A stretch of 64,000 nt of DNA, from positions 6,116,001 through 6,180,000 of the forward strand of contig NZ_CP092417.1 of NCBI RefSeq assembly GCF_023716865.1. The letters are read 5' to 3'. Source of the stretch: Endozoicomonas sp. SCSIO W0465 (GTDB taxonomy: Bacteria; Pseudomonadota; Gammaproteobacteria; Pseudomonadales; Endozoicomonadaceae). This document shows, one piece after another, positions 24,661-34,200 of this stretch. The notes beneath the pieces were generated by a model that saw only the letters and a program-made list of their open reading frames with translations, ran no database searches and was not told the origin of the DNA. Within the stretch, counting starts at the first letter, position 1; every line of letters starts with the position of its first letter. The translations under genes and the position numbers were made by a program.

Positions 24661-26976
24661 ATGGCAACTCCCGTACCAAATCACACTGCTTTCACCACTT
24701 CCCCAGCCACCATTGCTACTGAGCGATTACCGGACAACAACAACATCAGAAAGCGCTATTTCTCCGGACATAGGGTTCAACCCGTTGGTAGGGAAGACAG
24801 GCAAACTCAAGAGGATTTCACAGAGCGGTTAGGCGAATCGAAACGGCCTGCAAAAAAACGGAGGTGTCGGCAACATGTGAATACCGTAGAGACTGGCAGA
24901 TCAACTTCTTCTGAGCAAGAGCCAGATTACAGCAAAATCATCTCAAAGTTTATCGCCACTCATCAACGTCAAATAAGGCGATACCTGAGTCACCCGAGCG
25001 TCAAAACCTTACTGTCTAACGCCAGTACCTTACTGAAAACCCTGGAGGAGAGGAGTATCCAGTTATCCATGGGCAGAGGCACCTCTCCCCTGCCGACTCT
25101 GTTTTCAAAAATTGAGCAATTCGACATTGTTACAGAGCATTGGGCGTGCTCAGAATATTTTCAAAAAGCCAATGTGTTTTTTTCGGCGGTTGACAAAACA
25201 ATGAACAACACTGGTTGTTTAACCAACATGCTTAAGAGTAAGGTCAGTGTAACCGTGTTTTCGACCATGGAAGAAGGGGATGTTGCCTCAATTGCTGCCA
25301 GCCCATTTTTAAAACAGATTTCTTCCATGTGCCATAACAAAGGCCTTCCGAAAAAGGCGAATGTGGAAGCCTTCCTGAAGCTGGGTTGCCTGAAAGAGGG
25401 ATGGCAGGGTATTGATGAGGCTGTTAAGAACCAGCCGCTCGACCTGGCACTGGTTACTAACATTTCCACCATGTGTAATTGCAAAGGCTTACCGGACAAG
25501 GCGAACCTGGAAGCCTTTCTGAAGCTGGGCTGCCTGAAAGAGGGATGGCAGGGTGTTGATGAGCACGTTATGGACAAGCCGCTTAACCGGGCGCTGGTCA
25601 GCAATATTTCCTCCATGTGTTATGGCAAAGGCTTACCGGAAAAAGCGAAAGTGGAAGCCTTTCTGATGCTGGGTTGCCTGAAAGAGGGATGGCAGGGTAT
25701 TGATGAGGCGGTTAAGGACAAACCGCTTAACCGGGCACTGATCACCAACATTTCCTCTATGTGTTATCGCAAAGGCATACCGGGCAAGGCGAAAGCGGAA
25801 GTCTTTCTGAAGCTGGACTGCCTGAAAGATGGATGGCAGGGCATTGATGAGGCGGTTAAGAACAAGCCGATCGATCGGGCACTGGTCACCAATATTTCTT
25901 CCATGCTTCATAGTCAAGGCATACCGGAAAAGGTGGAAGTAGAAGCCTTCATGAAGCTCGCTTGTCTGAAAGCGGGTTGGCAGGGCATTGATGAGGCTGT
26001 TAAGTCGATGCCACTCGACCGGGCACTGGTCGCCCGTATTTCCTCCATGTGTCATGGTAAAGGCTTACCGGAAAAGACGAAAGTGGAAGCCTTCCTGACA
26101 CAGGGCTGCCTGAAAGCGGGATGGCAGGGCGTTGATGAGGCCGTTAAGGACAAACCACTCGACCGGGAGCTGGTTGCCCACATTACCTCTATGTGTCGTG
26201 GCAAAGGCATACCGGAAAAGGCGAAATTGGCAGCTTTTCTGAAGCTGGGCTGCCTGAGAAAGGGATGGCAGGGCATTGATGAGGTCGTTAAGGACAAACC
26301 GCTCGACCGGGAGCTGGTCGCCCACATTACCTCCATGTGTCGTAGCAAAGGCATACCGGAAAAGGCGAAAGTGGAAGCCTTCTTGACGATGGGCTGCCTG
26401 AAGAAGGGATGGCAGGGCATTGATGAGGCCGTCAAGGACCAGCCGCTCGACCGGGCACTGGTTGCCCACATTTGCTCCATGCATTATGGCCACGGCTTAC
26501 CGGGCAAGGCAAAAGTGGATGCCTTCTTGACGATGGGCTGCCTGAAGAAGGGATGGCGGGGTATTGATGAGGTCGTTAAGGACAAGTCGCTTGATCGGGC
26601 ATTGGTCAGGCACATTTCCTCTATGTCTTCTGGTAGAGGCTTACCGAAAAAAACAAATGTGGAAGCCTTCCTGAAGTTGGGCTGCTTGAGAGAGGGATGG
26701 CAGGGTATTGATGAGGCCGTTAAGAACAAGCCGCTTGATCGGGCACTGATCAGCAACATTTCCTCCATGTGTAATACCAAAGGCTTACCGGACCGGGCGA
26801 AAGTGGAAGCGTTCCTGAAGCTGAGCTATTTGAGAGAGGGATGGCGGGGCATTGATGAGGCTGTTATGGACAAGCCGATCAACCGGACGCTGGTCGCCCA
26901 AATTTCCTCCGTGTGGCATAGCAAAGGCTTACCGGACAAGGCGAAAGTAGCAGACATCCTGATGACGTTGTTTTAG
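24661..26976 (+). CDS. Tandem 48-aa repeat protein with variable di-residues and NLS-like motif
   Basis: A 771-aa protein of no family I recognise. Residues 1-80 are hydrophilic and Ser/Thr/Pro-rich with no signal peptide, and contain the basic cluster KRPAKKRRCR (61-70), which looks like a nuclear localisation signal. Residues 80-219 are a predicted helical cap. Residues 220-771 are exactly 11.5 tandem repeats of 48 residues (144 bp). The consensus pattern is ISSMC-x-x-KGLP-x-KAKVEAFLKLGC then LK-x-GWQGIDEAVKDKPLDRALV, likely helical. Repeat positions 6-7 read HN, NC, YG, YR, HS, HG, RG, RS, YG, SG, NT, HS, while neighbouring residues are nearly constant. This pattern is like the repeat-variable di-residues of TAL effectors, although repeat length and sequence differ. 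A secreted, host-nucleus-directed effector is inferred, not shown. The start lacks a clear ribosome site. Confidence 0.85.
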   Translation: MATPVPNHTAFTTSPATIATERLPDNNNIRKRYFSGHRVQPVGREDRQTQEDFTERLGESKRPAKKRRCRQHVNTVETGRSTSSEQEPDYSKIISKFIATHQRQIRRYLSHPSVKTLLSNASTLLKTLEERSIQLSMGRGTSPLPTLFSKIEQFDIVTEHWACSEYFQKANVFFSAVDKTMNNTGCLTNMLKSKVSVTVFSTMEEGDVASIAASPFLKQISSMCHNKGLPKKANVEAFLKLGCLKEGWQGIDEAVKNQPLDLALVTNISTMCNCKGLPDKANLEAFLKLGCLKEGWQGVDEHVMDKPLNRALVSNISSMCYGKGLPEKAKVEAFLMLGCLKEGWQGIDEAVKDKPLNRALITNISSMCYRKGIPGKAKAEVFLKLDCLKDGWQGIDEAVKNKPIDRALVTNISSMLHSQGIPEKVEVEAFMKLACLKAGWQGIDEAVKSMPLDRALVARISSMCHGKGLPEKTKVEAFLTQGCLKAGWQGVDEAVKDKPLDRELVAHITSMCRGKGIPEKAKLAAFLKLGCLRKGWQGIDEVVKDKPLDRELVAHITSMCRSKGIPEKAKVEAFLTMGCLKKGWQGIDEAVKDQPLDRALVAHICSMHYGHGLPGKAKVDAFLTMGCLKKGWRGIDEVVKDKSLDRALVRHISSMSSGRGLPKKTNVEAFLKLGCLREGWQGIDEAVKNKPLDRALISNISSMCNTKGLPDRAKVEAFLKLSYLREGWRGIDEAVMDKPINRTLVAQISSVWHSKGLPDKAKVADILMTLF
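25318..26976 (+). repeat. 144-bp tandem repeat array, 11.5 units
   Basis: In-frame direct repeats of 144 bp. The core GGATGGCAGGG recurs at about 25399, 25543, 25687 and so on to the 3' end of the gene. Units differ by scattered substitutions but keep the exact period, with no indels. The final unit stops after 24 codons. Confidence 0.95.
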
Positions 26977-27241
26977 TTTTCCGGACTTCTCAAAACGGGT
27001 ACCGGCATTGGTTGGTCAATGCCACCAAACTGCCCGGCATGCTCACTTTATTGAACGTCGATATCTTTGTAATCAGGAAACAATAATTATCCAGAAATAA
27101 TGGTCTACAATAGTTTCTGCCAGTGAGCCACCATAATCTTGATAAAAAGCATGCAGTCATCTATTTGTTTGTTTACACCAAATTCACAGTTTCCAGAACT
27201 TAGTGTTCAAGCTCATAATAAATAACCGGAGTATTCAAACA

Positions 27242-27445
27242 ATGATGAAAACTGTTGTTGTATCAGTCCTGCTCCTGGTCTGTTTTCTGGTCATGGCAAA
27301 CCTTGTTCCCTGCCTGCTGCAAGATACACGTCCATCCAATGATAATGAACCGCGAAAACAAAACCATGACCAGATAATCAAATCAATAATTCTCCTGGTT
27401 GGAATCGCGATTATGCTAACACTGATCCTGCACTTCTGGCACTGA
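27242..27445 (+). CDS. Small two-helix membrane protein (67 aa)
   Basis: Start chosen at the ATG (MMKTVVVSV) with CGGAG about 10 bases upstream. Two hydrophobic helices (about residues 4-24 and 47-65, ending LILHFWH) are separated by a charged, Asn-rich loop (RPSNDNEPRKQNHDQ). It is likely an inner-membrane protein of unknown role. An open frame extends 13 codons further upstream without a good ribosome site. Confidence 0.5.
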   Translation: MMKTVVVSVLLLVCFLVMANLVPCLLQDTRPSNDNEPRKQNHDQIIKSIILLVGIAIMLTLILHFWH

Positions 27446-27635
27446 CTTAGAACGGATTAGTAGTTTCACAAATAAGGATAGCGGAGAACAAACGGGATAA
27501 TGGGAAGTTATTGAAACATGCTGTTTTGACGTATCATATTGACTTGGCATCACCCTACCGGTCATGCCGGTTCAGGAAGGATACTTCTTCTCTCATCCCC
27601 TGAGGTTACAATTATTAGCAGGATTGAATGCGTAT

Positions 27636-28280
27636 ATGGAAGCCGTTGCAAAAAAATACCGACCCGGAAAGATTCGGGAAAATAATAAAAAGAGCATTCT
27701 GGCTGCTGCCGAACAAGAGTTTGTGGCTCACGGTTTCAAGGGCGCTACCATGCAGCGCATCGCACAACGGGCAAATCTTCCCAAAGCCAACGTCCACTAT
27801 TATTTCAGCAATAAGCTCTCGCTCTACGCTGCTGTTCTATCGAATATCCTCAAGTTATGGGATCAGAGCTTTGACCGGCTGAGTCCCGAGGATGACCCGG
27901 AAGAAGCACTGGCAGCTTACATCCACACCAAAATCATGTTCTCCCGGAAGAATCCCCTGGCATCCAGAATATTTGCCCAGGAGGTTATCAATGGAGGCCC
28001 TCATCTGACGGCGTATTTTGGTGAAGATTACCGTGAATGGTTCCGTGACCGGGCGCAGGTATTCAAGGCATGGTCAGACCAGGGGAAAATGGCACCGGTC
28101 GATCCCGTGCACCTTATTTTTCTGCTCTGGTCATCAACCCAGCACTATGCAGATTTCTCTTACCAGATCACCCGGGCTCTTGGTAAAGATACGCTTGGGC
28201 AGTCTGATTATGACCAGGCAACAGAGACGTTAACCCGGATAATCCTGAAAGGATTGGACATTACATCAGACCAGACCTGA
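27636..28280 (+). CDS. rutR: TetR-family regulator, RutR-like
   Basis: About 214 aa from the ATG at 27636; the open frame continues 24 codons upstream (27564). The N-terminal helix-turn-helix is clear (GATMQRIAQRANLPKANVHYYF). The ligand domain resembles E. coli RutR, sharing the stretch PVDPVHLIFLLWSSTQHYADF near the C-terminus. RutR senses uracil/thymine and controls pyrimidine and some purine genes. A purine-catabolism locus begins 3 kb downstream, so this could be its regulator, though no operator was identified. Confidence 0.8.
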   Translation: MEAVAKKYRPGKIRENNKKSILAAAEQEFVAHGFKGATMQRIAQRANLPKANVHYYFSNKLSLYAAVLSNILKLWDQSFDRLSPEDDPEEALAAYIHTKIMFSRKNPLASRIFAQEVINGGPHLTAYFGEDYREWFRDRAQVFKAWSDQGKMAPVDPVHLIFLLWSSTQHYADFSYQITRALGKDTLGQSDYDQATETLTRIILKGLDITSDQT

Positions 28281-28443
28281 TGCTTTTTAGATCCTGTTCT
28301 CTCGCCTGATCCTGGCGAAGGAAGGTTGGCACCAATGGGTCTTTACCCGGAAGTTAAGACTGGAAGTTAAGAGATATCCCATGACTACAGGGAAGATGAC
28401 CCGGAATTTGCAGGGCAAAACCCATGAGGATTAGCTGTTTCAG

Positions 28444-28791
28444 CTACCTGATTTTATCAACACGACGACAATCATATGCATTCGCCATCATAGTTACGGA
28501 ACTTAAAAAGCCAAATGGACGATAGAGATACAATGTATCTGCTTTCATTTCCACAGCCTTTTTGCTCATTTGATTAATAGTACCCCAAACCATATCGCGA
28601 TCACTGTGCAGCCAGTAATCGTAAAAATGACCTTCAGAACCATAGACAATTCCCTTCAGCTCACAACTTGCAATACGATCCGTTTCATCCCAGATGACCT
28701 GTACTTTTGCAGATTCTTCTGTAGGAAAGGTAATACAGCCCGTCAGGCTCAACGACAGGATCAGTCCGAAAAGGCACTTCTTAGCATTCAT
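28444..28791 (-). CDS. DUF4156-like lipoprotein
   Basis: A 115-aa protein with a lipoprotein signal (LSLSLTGC, Cys19). The mature part (CELKGIVYGSEGHFYDYWL ... KAVEMKADTLYLYRPFGF ... AYDC) resembles DUF4156 lipoproteins, which have a Cys near the start and a GAN/KAD-type motif. Localisation is the periplasmic face of a membrane. The function is unknown. Confidence 0.65.
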   Translation of the reverse strand: MNAKKCLFGLILSLSLTGCITFPTEESAKVQVIWDETDRIASCELKGIVYGSEGHFYDYWLHSDRDMVWGTINQMSKKAVEMKADTLYLYRPFGFLSSVTMMANAYDCRRVDKIR

Positions 28792-28901
28792 AAGGTTTTA
28801 TCAATCAGACGTGAAATGCCGGGTAGTATAAGGAAAAGGGGGAATAAGAGAATAAGTGCAAACCCACGGACATCTAGCGTTACTCATAAGTGCACTATCA
28901 T

Positions 28902-28965
28902 GAAAGGCAATGGCCCTTACAAAAACAATGGCTCTTACAAAAACAATGGCCCGTACAAAAAACAA
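28902..28965 (-). repeat. Three ~18-bp tandem repeats giving T-tracts after a terminator
   Basis: On the plus strand the unit is ACAAAAACAATGGCNCTT, three imperfect copies. Read on the minus strand it gives successive T-rich tracts just after the hairpin at 28966-28984. It may reinforce termination; that role is inference. Confidence 0.5.
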
Positions 28966-28984
28966 AGCCCCGACTGGCGGGGCT
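28955..28984 (-). terminator. Rho-independent terminator (minus strand)
   Basis: The stem AGCCCCG / CGGGGCT (28966-28972 and 28978-28984) has a 5-base loop and is followed on the minus strand by TTTGTTTTTTG. The only upstream candidate on that strand is the 24-codon frame at 29014-29088. Confidence 0.65.
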
Positions 28985-29013
28985 ATAATCTAAGTACTTC
29001 CTCTTTGTTTTTA

Positions 29014-29088
29014 TTATTTCCCTGGGGTGGCCATCCTTGGCCTGTACATCCCTCCTGGAACTGGTACTGAGCTGTTTCCTTGCAACAT
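29014..29088 (-). CDS. Possible 24-aa peptide gene
   Basis: A very short minus-strand frame (begins MLQGNSSVPVPGG, ends MATPGK) 30 bp before the minus-strand terminator. No clear ribosome site. Gly/Pro-rich. It is included only because a terminator with no other obvious transcript follows; it could equally be part of a non-coding RNA. Confidence 0.2.
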   Translation of the reverse strand: MLQGNSSVPVPGGMYRPRMATPGK

Positions 29089-29301
29089 TATCTAATCACT
29101 TTACATGCCAACTATAACAATTCTCATGAATAACAGTAACTTGAGATCAAATGTCGGATTTACAAAATCCATATATTTGAGTAATTGTTACTGACTGGTG
29201 TCACCATGAGAAACAGATTGGCATTCAGTGCTATCTTGATATCGTCAACATCAGGGATTTACTTTAGAGAAATATTTCACCTCTTTGTTTCAGGCCAGGT
29301 T

Positions 29302-29541
29302 ATGTCAAAAACTTTTCAGTTCTTGCAGTTTGGTACCTGCGAAGTATGTGGCCTTGCTCAATTACCGGAGCAGTTATCTTGCCTTATGGTTCCACTGGAT
29401 CCGAAAAAGGTTCGTTTTTTTACCCTTTTTTATTGTTCTGATAATCCTCAATGTCACTTGAAAGCTATTGATAAGCTGTCAGAAAAAGAAGGACAACAAT
29501 ATTCGGAAATTTCGCGTAATGTTTTTATCTGTAAAAAATGA
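29302..29541 (+). CDS. Small Cys-containing hypothetical protein
   Basis: 79 aa from MSKTFQFLQFG; the frame is open upstream to 29185 (118 aa). It has CEVCG and, ~35 residues later, C-x5-C (CSDNPQC), so it may bind zinc. It ends with a basic tail (FICKK). No family recognised. Monocistronic between non-coding DNA and the IS at 29726. Confidence 0.45.
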   Translation: MSKTFQFLQFGTCEVCGLAQLPEQLSCLMVPLDPKKVRFFTLFYCSDNPQCHLKAIDKLSEKEGQQYSEISRNVFICKK

Positions 29542-29725
29542 CAAGATAAAAATGAAAAACATTACTGATATATGACGTTTCATCTGCATCAGATGTAAGC
29601 TTTTATTTTCTCAACTTGATCCGCCAAAATGATAAACGTCTTCTCATTATTGAAGCAGAGCCTGCTTGGTGACCAACCAGATAATAATTAATCTCATTCA
29701 GTAAACGACAGCCTTGAAACTCATT

Positions 29726-31027
29726 CCTGATTACCACTGATCGTACGTCATGACACAGGGAAAGATAATTTAAGAATATACGTGCAGCTTTTCATTCTTT
29801 ATGTCTATAACCCGGTAAAGAAATAATAGAACCTCTCCAGTATTACCGGTGGAGCAGGCATCATGACGGCTTGTTCTCCAGATTATCAACTAAATTCGGT
29901 TTCATAACCGCTCCGAACAAGCAAAGACCCACATCATCATTCGAAATAATGATATTAATACGTCAACTGACTTTCAATTATCGGTTGATGGCTAACCCGG
30001 TTTCCACTGGACGTCTGGCAGTTTGAGAAGTCGATCCGGCATCGGTGCTGTATTGACTGCAGCCCGACCTAGCCTTGAGATCATTGAAGGCATATCAAAA
30101 CGCCGGTTAAACCGATAGTTGAACTCTGATAGATAACGGCCCAGATGCTTGGGGTCGAGCTTATGGTAAGTACCGGTAATCGCTGTTTTCACGTTTCCCA
30201 GCATGGTATTTACCCAGGTGAACAACTCATTCTCCATGGATGCATGCCCACCACCGGTAATGATGGCTGTGTGCTGGCATCCGGCATCTTCAATACCCCG
30301 GAAACAGGACAAGCCATCGCTGACGGCCCGGACACCCTTTTTCAGGGCATGTTCTGCCCACTCCTGAATGGTTTTTCGCCGGAAGTTATCAACGGCATTG
30401 AACTTCATGTAGATAGGGTGGTTATCAGCATCTGTCTGAACTGCGGCCACGAAGGGGGCTTTGTTCTCTGAGCCTCTGCCCCGGCGGCCTCCGTGGCGCT
30501 CTCCGCCCCAATAGGCGTCATCAATCTGAACAAAACCACTCAACTGCCAGCTGTTATCTCTTTCCATCATGACCTGCATGAGTTTGTGTTTCATGCGCAA
30601 TGCGGCATTGTAGGAAATGCCAAGTTGTCGATGAAGCGTCAGGCAAGAAATCCCCGCTTTATTCTGGGTGACGAGATAGATACCCAGAAACCAGGTAGCT
30701 AGAGGCAGCTTTGTTGAGTCAAAGATAGTGTTACTGGTAAGCGAGGTTTGGCAACGGCAGCAATTGCACTGGAATTCAGCTTTCCGGTGAAGCTTGCAGA
30801 AACTGCGGGAGCCACACTTCGGGCATTGGAAGCCATCTGGCCAGCGCCAAGAGGACAGCGCGTTCTCACACTGCTCTTCACTGCCGTAATTAGCCAGAAA
30901 TTGCATAATGCCAAGGCCTTTTTGGAACTGAATGGTGTTTTTACACATCAGTTTTACCTCCAAAACACATGACTATCGACGTTTATTATAGCAGCTGGCT
31001 CACGACGTAGGGTCGGTGGTAATCAGG
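29726..31027 (-). mobile_element. IS1595-type element A, copy 3 (1302 bp)
   Basis: Ends CCTGATTACCACTGATCGTA and (reversed) CCTGATTACCACCGACCCTA, with a perfect 8-bp duplication AACTCATT (29718-29725 and 31028-31035). It lies upstream of ygfK. Confidence 0.95.
29992..30948 (-). CDS. IS1595-family transposase A
   Basis: Intact 318-aa protein (ATG at 30948 after GGAGGT). Same domains as the gene at 8857-9813: zinc ribbon, IDDAYWGGERHGG, VSDGLSC and the C-terminal HLGRYLSEF block. Confidence 0.93.
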   Translation of the reverse strand: MCKNTIQFQKGLGIMQFLANYGSEEQCENALSSWRWPDGFQCPKCGSRSFCKLHRKAEFQCNCCRCQTSLTSNTIFDSTKLPLATWFLGIYLVTQNKAGISCLTLHRQLGISYNAALRMKHKLMQVMMERDNSWQLSGFVQIDDAYWGGERHGGRRGRGSENKAPFVAAVQTDADNHPIYMKFNAVDNFRRKTIQEWAEHALKKGVRAVSDGLSCFRGIEDAGCQHTAIITGGGHASMENELFTWVNTMLGNVKTAITGTYHKLDPKHLGRYLSEFNYRFNRRFDMPSMISRLGRAAVNTAPMPDRLLKLPDVQWKPG

Positions 31028-31146
31028 AACTCATTTGCTGTGAAAATAACAGACATTGATTCAGGTCATTTTTTCAATGGGTATTGGCTGTCCTGGTACG
31101 ATCATCTGCCAAATCTGGCCTGAATCCTGCGTTTTTCTCTGCATTT

Positions 31147-31236
31147 AAGAACAGTTTTAAGAACAGTTTTAAGAACAGTTTTAAGAACAGTTTTAAGAAC
31201 AGTTTTAAGAACAGTTTTAAGAACAGTTTTAAGAAC
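31147..31236 (+). repeat. 12-bp tandem repeat upstream of ygfK
   Basis: Seven perfect head-to-tail copies of AAGAACAGTTTT (31147-31230) plus a partial eighth (AAGAAC), ending about 40 bp before the ygfK start. Its position in the leader or promoter region suggests an effect on expression through copy-number change or protein binding, but this is inference. Confidence 0.95.
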
Positions 31237-31277
31237 AAGAGTTTTCCAAGAAAGCTTGAGGATGAGGAGTTTCGACA

Positions 31278-34200
31278 ATGGGTGACATTATGCGTCCTAT
31301 CCCTTTTCGGGAAATGCTGGACCGAATCCATGGAGAGTACAAAAGCAGCCAATCCCTCTTTGGTATCCGGACAGACCTGCTATTTCGCAAAAAGAATCAC
31401 CAGAGCATCAGGGTCTGCTCAGAAACTGCCTCCACTGCTGTTGGCCCTGCCGCTGGCCCACACACTCAGCTGGCACAGAACATCATCGCTTCCTGGGCCG
31501 CCGGTGGTCGCTTTATCGAGCTGAAAACCGTTCAGATCATGGACACTCTGGAGATCGAAAAGCCCTGTATCGATCCGGAAGATGAGTGCTACAACACCGA
31601 GTGGTCCACCGAATTTACCCTGCCAAAAGCGTACGATGAATACCTGAAAGCGTGGGTGGTGCTCCATGTGCTGGAAGAGCTGTTTGATCCGGCCATGGCT
31701 AATCCGGGGGCAGGGAACCGTGAAAAAAGTTTTATCTTTAATATGAGTGTCGGTTACGACCTCAAGGGCATCAAGACCCCTCCCATGCAAACCTTCATTG
31801 ATCACATGATGGACAGCAGCGGTCATGAGAAGTTTGCCCAATACCAGGCCATTGCCCGTGAATGGCTGAAAAGCGAAGACGTCCAGGCAACCTTCCAGTG
31901 CAAAGACCGGTTAGGTTCACTGCTGGCCACCGTTGATCGGATCTCCGGCAACATTGCCCGCTCTGTTACCCTCTCAACCATGCACGGTTGCCCTCCCCAC
32001 GAAATCGAAGCGATCTGTCACTACATGATGACAGAAAAGCATATTGATACTTATGTAAAACTGAATCCAACCCTGCTGGGCTTTGATTATGTCCGTAAGG
32101 TTCTGGACGACAGAGGTTTTGGCTACATTGGTTTGAAAGAAGAATCCTTCAGCCATGACCTGCAGATGGAAGATGCAATCCCCATGCTGCACCGGCTGCG
32201 CAAAACCGGTGCTGACCTGGGTCTGAGCTTTGGGGTCAAACTCTCGAATACCCTGGGCTGTGTCAATAATCGCGGACGCTTGCCGGGCGATGAGATGTAC
32301 ATGTCTGGTCGTTCACTCTACCCGTTGACCATCAATCTTGCGGCGGTTATCGCCCGGGAGTTTGCTGGCCAGATACCAATGTCTTACTCCGGCGGTGCCT
32401 GGAAAGGTAATGTCGCTGACATCTTTAATACCGGTATTCGCCCGATCACCATGGCTACCGAGATGCTCAAGCCCGGTGGCTATATGCGTCTGCGTGATTG
32501 CGCCCTGGCCCTGGAATCTTGTGACAGCTGGGCCCGTGATACCGTTGATGTAGCTGCCCTGGAAGCACTGGCAGCCAAAGCATTAACCGCTGATGAGTAC
32601 ACTGAAAAGCGCTGGCACGAAACACCCACGCGCCAGAAGGCAAACTCACCACTGACCGACTGCACCATCGCTCCCTGCAAGCAGGCATGCGCTATTGGTC
32701 AGGATGCGCCTGAGTACATTCAGCTGGTCGCTAACGGTGAATACCAGCAGGCTCTCAGTCTGATTTATGACAAGAACCCACTGCCAGGTATTACCGGCCA
32801 TATCTGTGACCATCAATGCATGTTCAGCTGTTCCCGTAAAGACTACGAAGGTGCCGTTCGTATCCGTGATATGAAGCGGATTGCCATGGAAAAAGGCTGG
32901 GATGAATATCAGGCCGCCTGGCAGAAGCCTGCCCGGGAACAGACTGCCCGTTGTGCTGTTATCGGTGCTGGCCCTGCAGGCCTGTCTGCCGCTTATTTCA
33001 TGGCCCGTGCCGGTTTCCCGGTGGTGGTGTTTGAAAAAGAAAAAGACGCTGGCGGTATCATTCGTCATGTCCTGCCAAACTTCCGTATCCCTGCCGAGGT
33101 GATTCAGCAGGATATCGATTTTGTCCGGGCCCACGGTGTACAGTTTGAGTTTGGTTGCGATCCTAATCTGGATGTACTGGATCTGAAACACAGCGGTTTT
33201 GATTATGTCTTCCTGGGTATCGGTGCTGAGAAAGGCAACCAGATGCCGCTTAAAGGCGATTGCAGTCGTTTATTGCCCTCCCTGCAGTTCCTGCGCCAGT
33301 TCAATGATGCACCTGAAACCATCAAACTTGGTAAACGAGTGGTGGTAGTGGGGGGCGGCAATACTGCCATGGACAGTGCCCGTGCTGCTCTGAAAGTGCC
33401 GGGAGTAGAAGAAGTCCGTGTGTTCTACCGCCGTACCGAAGAGGAAATGCCGGCTGACCGGGAAGAGTATGGCAATGCCGTTAACGACGGAGCACGGTTC
33501 CAGTTCCTGACCAACCCTGAAAGCATGACCGAAGAGGGTATGCTCACCTGCCGCATCATGACCCTGGGTGAGCCCGATGCCAGTGGTCGTCGCCGTCCTG
33601 TGGCTACCGAAGAAACCTTTTCATCGCCGGTTGATACCATTATCACCGCCATTGGTGAGCAGGCTGATTCCGAGCTGCTGAACAAGATGGGTATTCCTCT
33701 GGGTACCGATGGCTGGGCGGCTGTTGATCGTCACAGCAAAGAGACTGGCGTCAGCAATGTCTTCCTGATCGGCGATGCCCATACCGGTCCATCCACCGTG
33801 GTTCGCTGTATTGATGAAGCCAGAAGAGCAACAGATACCGCCATTGCCCGCAACCGGGCATTGGTTAACCATTCTTTTGAATTCAAGAGTAGCGCAGTGC
33901 CTGTGGCTGATGAACAGCGGATTCGTGCCCGCCGTGGCCTGATTCCCATGAGTTCTGTGCCTGCGGACGACGTGGAAGCCTTCGCCCGTCAGGAAGGTGA
34001 ACGCTGCCTTGAGTGTAACCACATCTGTAACAAGTGTGTGGATGTCTGTCCGAACCGGGCAAACGTAGCCGTGGAAATTCCGGGCTTCAAAGAGAAGTAC
34101 CAGATTCTGCATCTGGATGCTTACTGCACCGAATGTGGCAACTGTGCCCAGTTCTGTAACTGGGAAAGCAAGCCTTATAAAGAGAAGTTCACCGTGTTCA

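Noticed and set aside
25318..26976. Calling the repeat protein a true TAL effector
   Set aside because: The unit is 48 aa, not 33-35, and lacks the TALE consensus. Only the pattern of variation is similar, so it is reported as an analogy.
28570..29070. 166-codon plus-strand open frame
   Set aside because: It runs antisense through the DUF4156-like lipoprotein and then through the 18-bp repeats and terminator hairpin.
31147..31236. CRISPR-like array
   Set aside because: The unit is 12 bp with no spacers; it is a simple tandem repeat.
31084..31524. Open frame with FKNS repeats overlapping ygfK
   Set aside because: The repeats are a by-product of the 12-bp array being a multiple of three; the frame overlaps the start of a clear gene.
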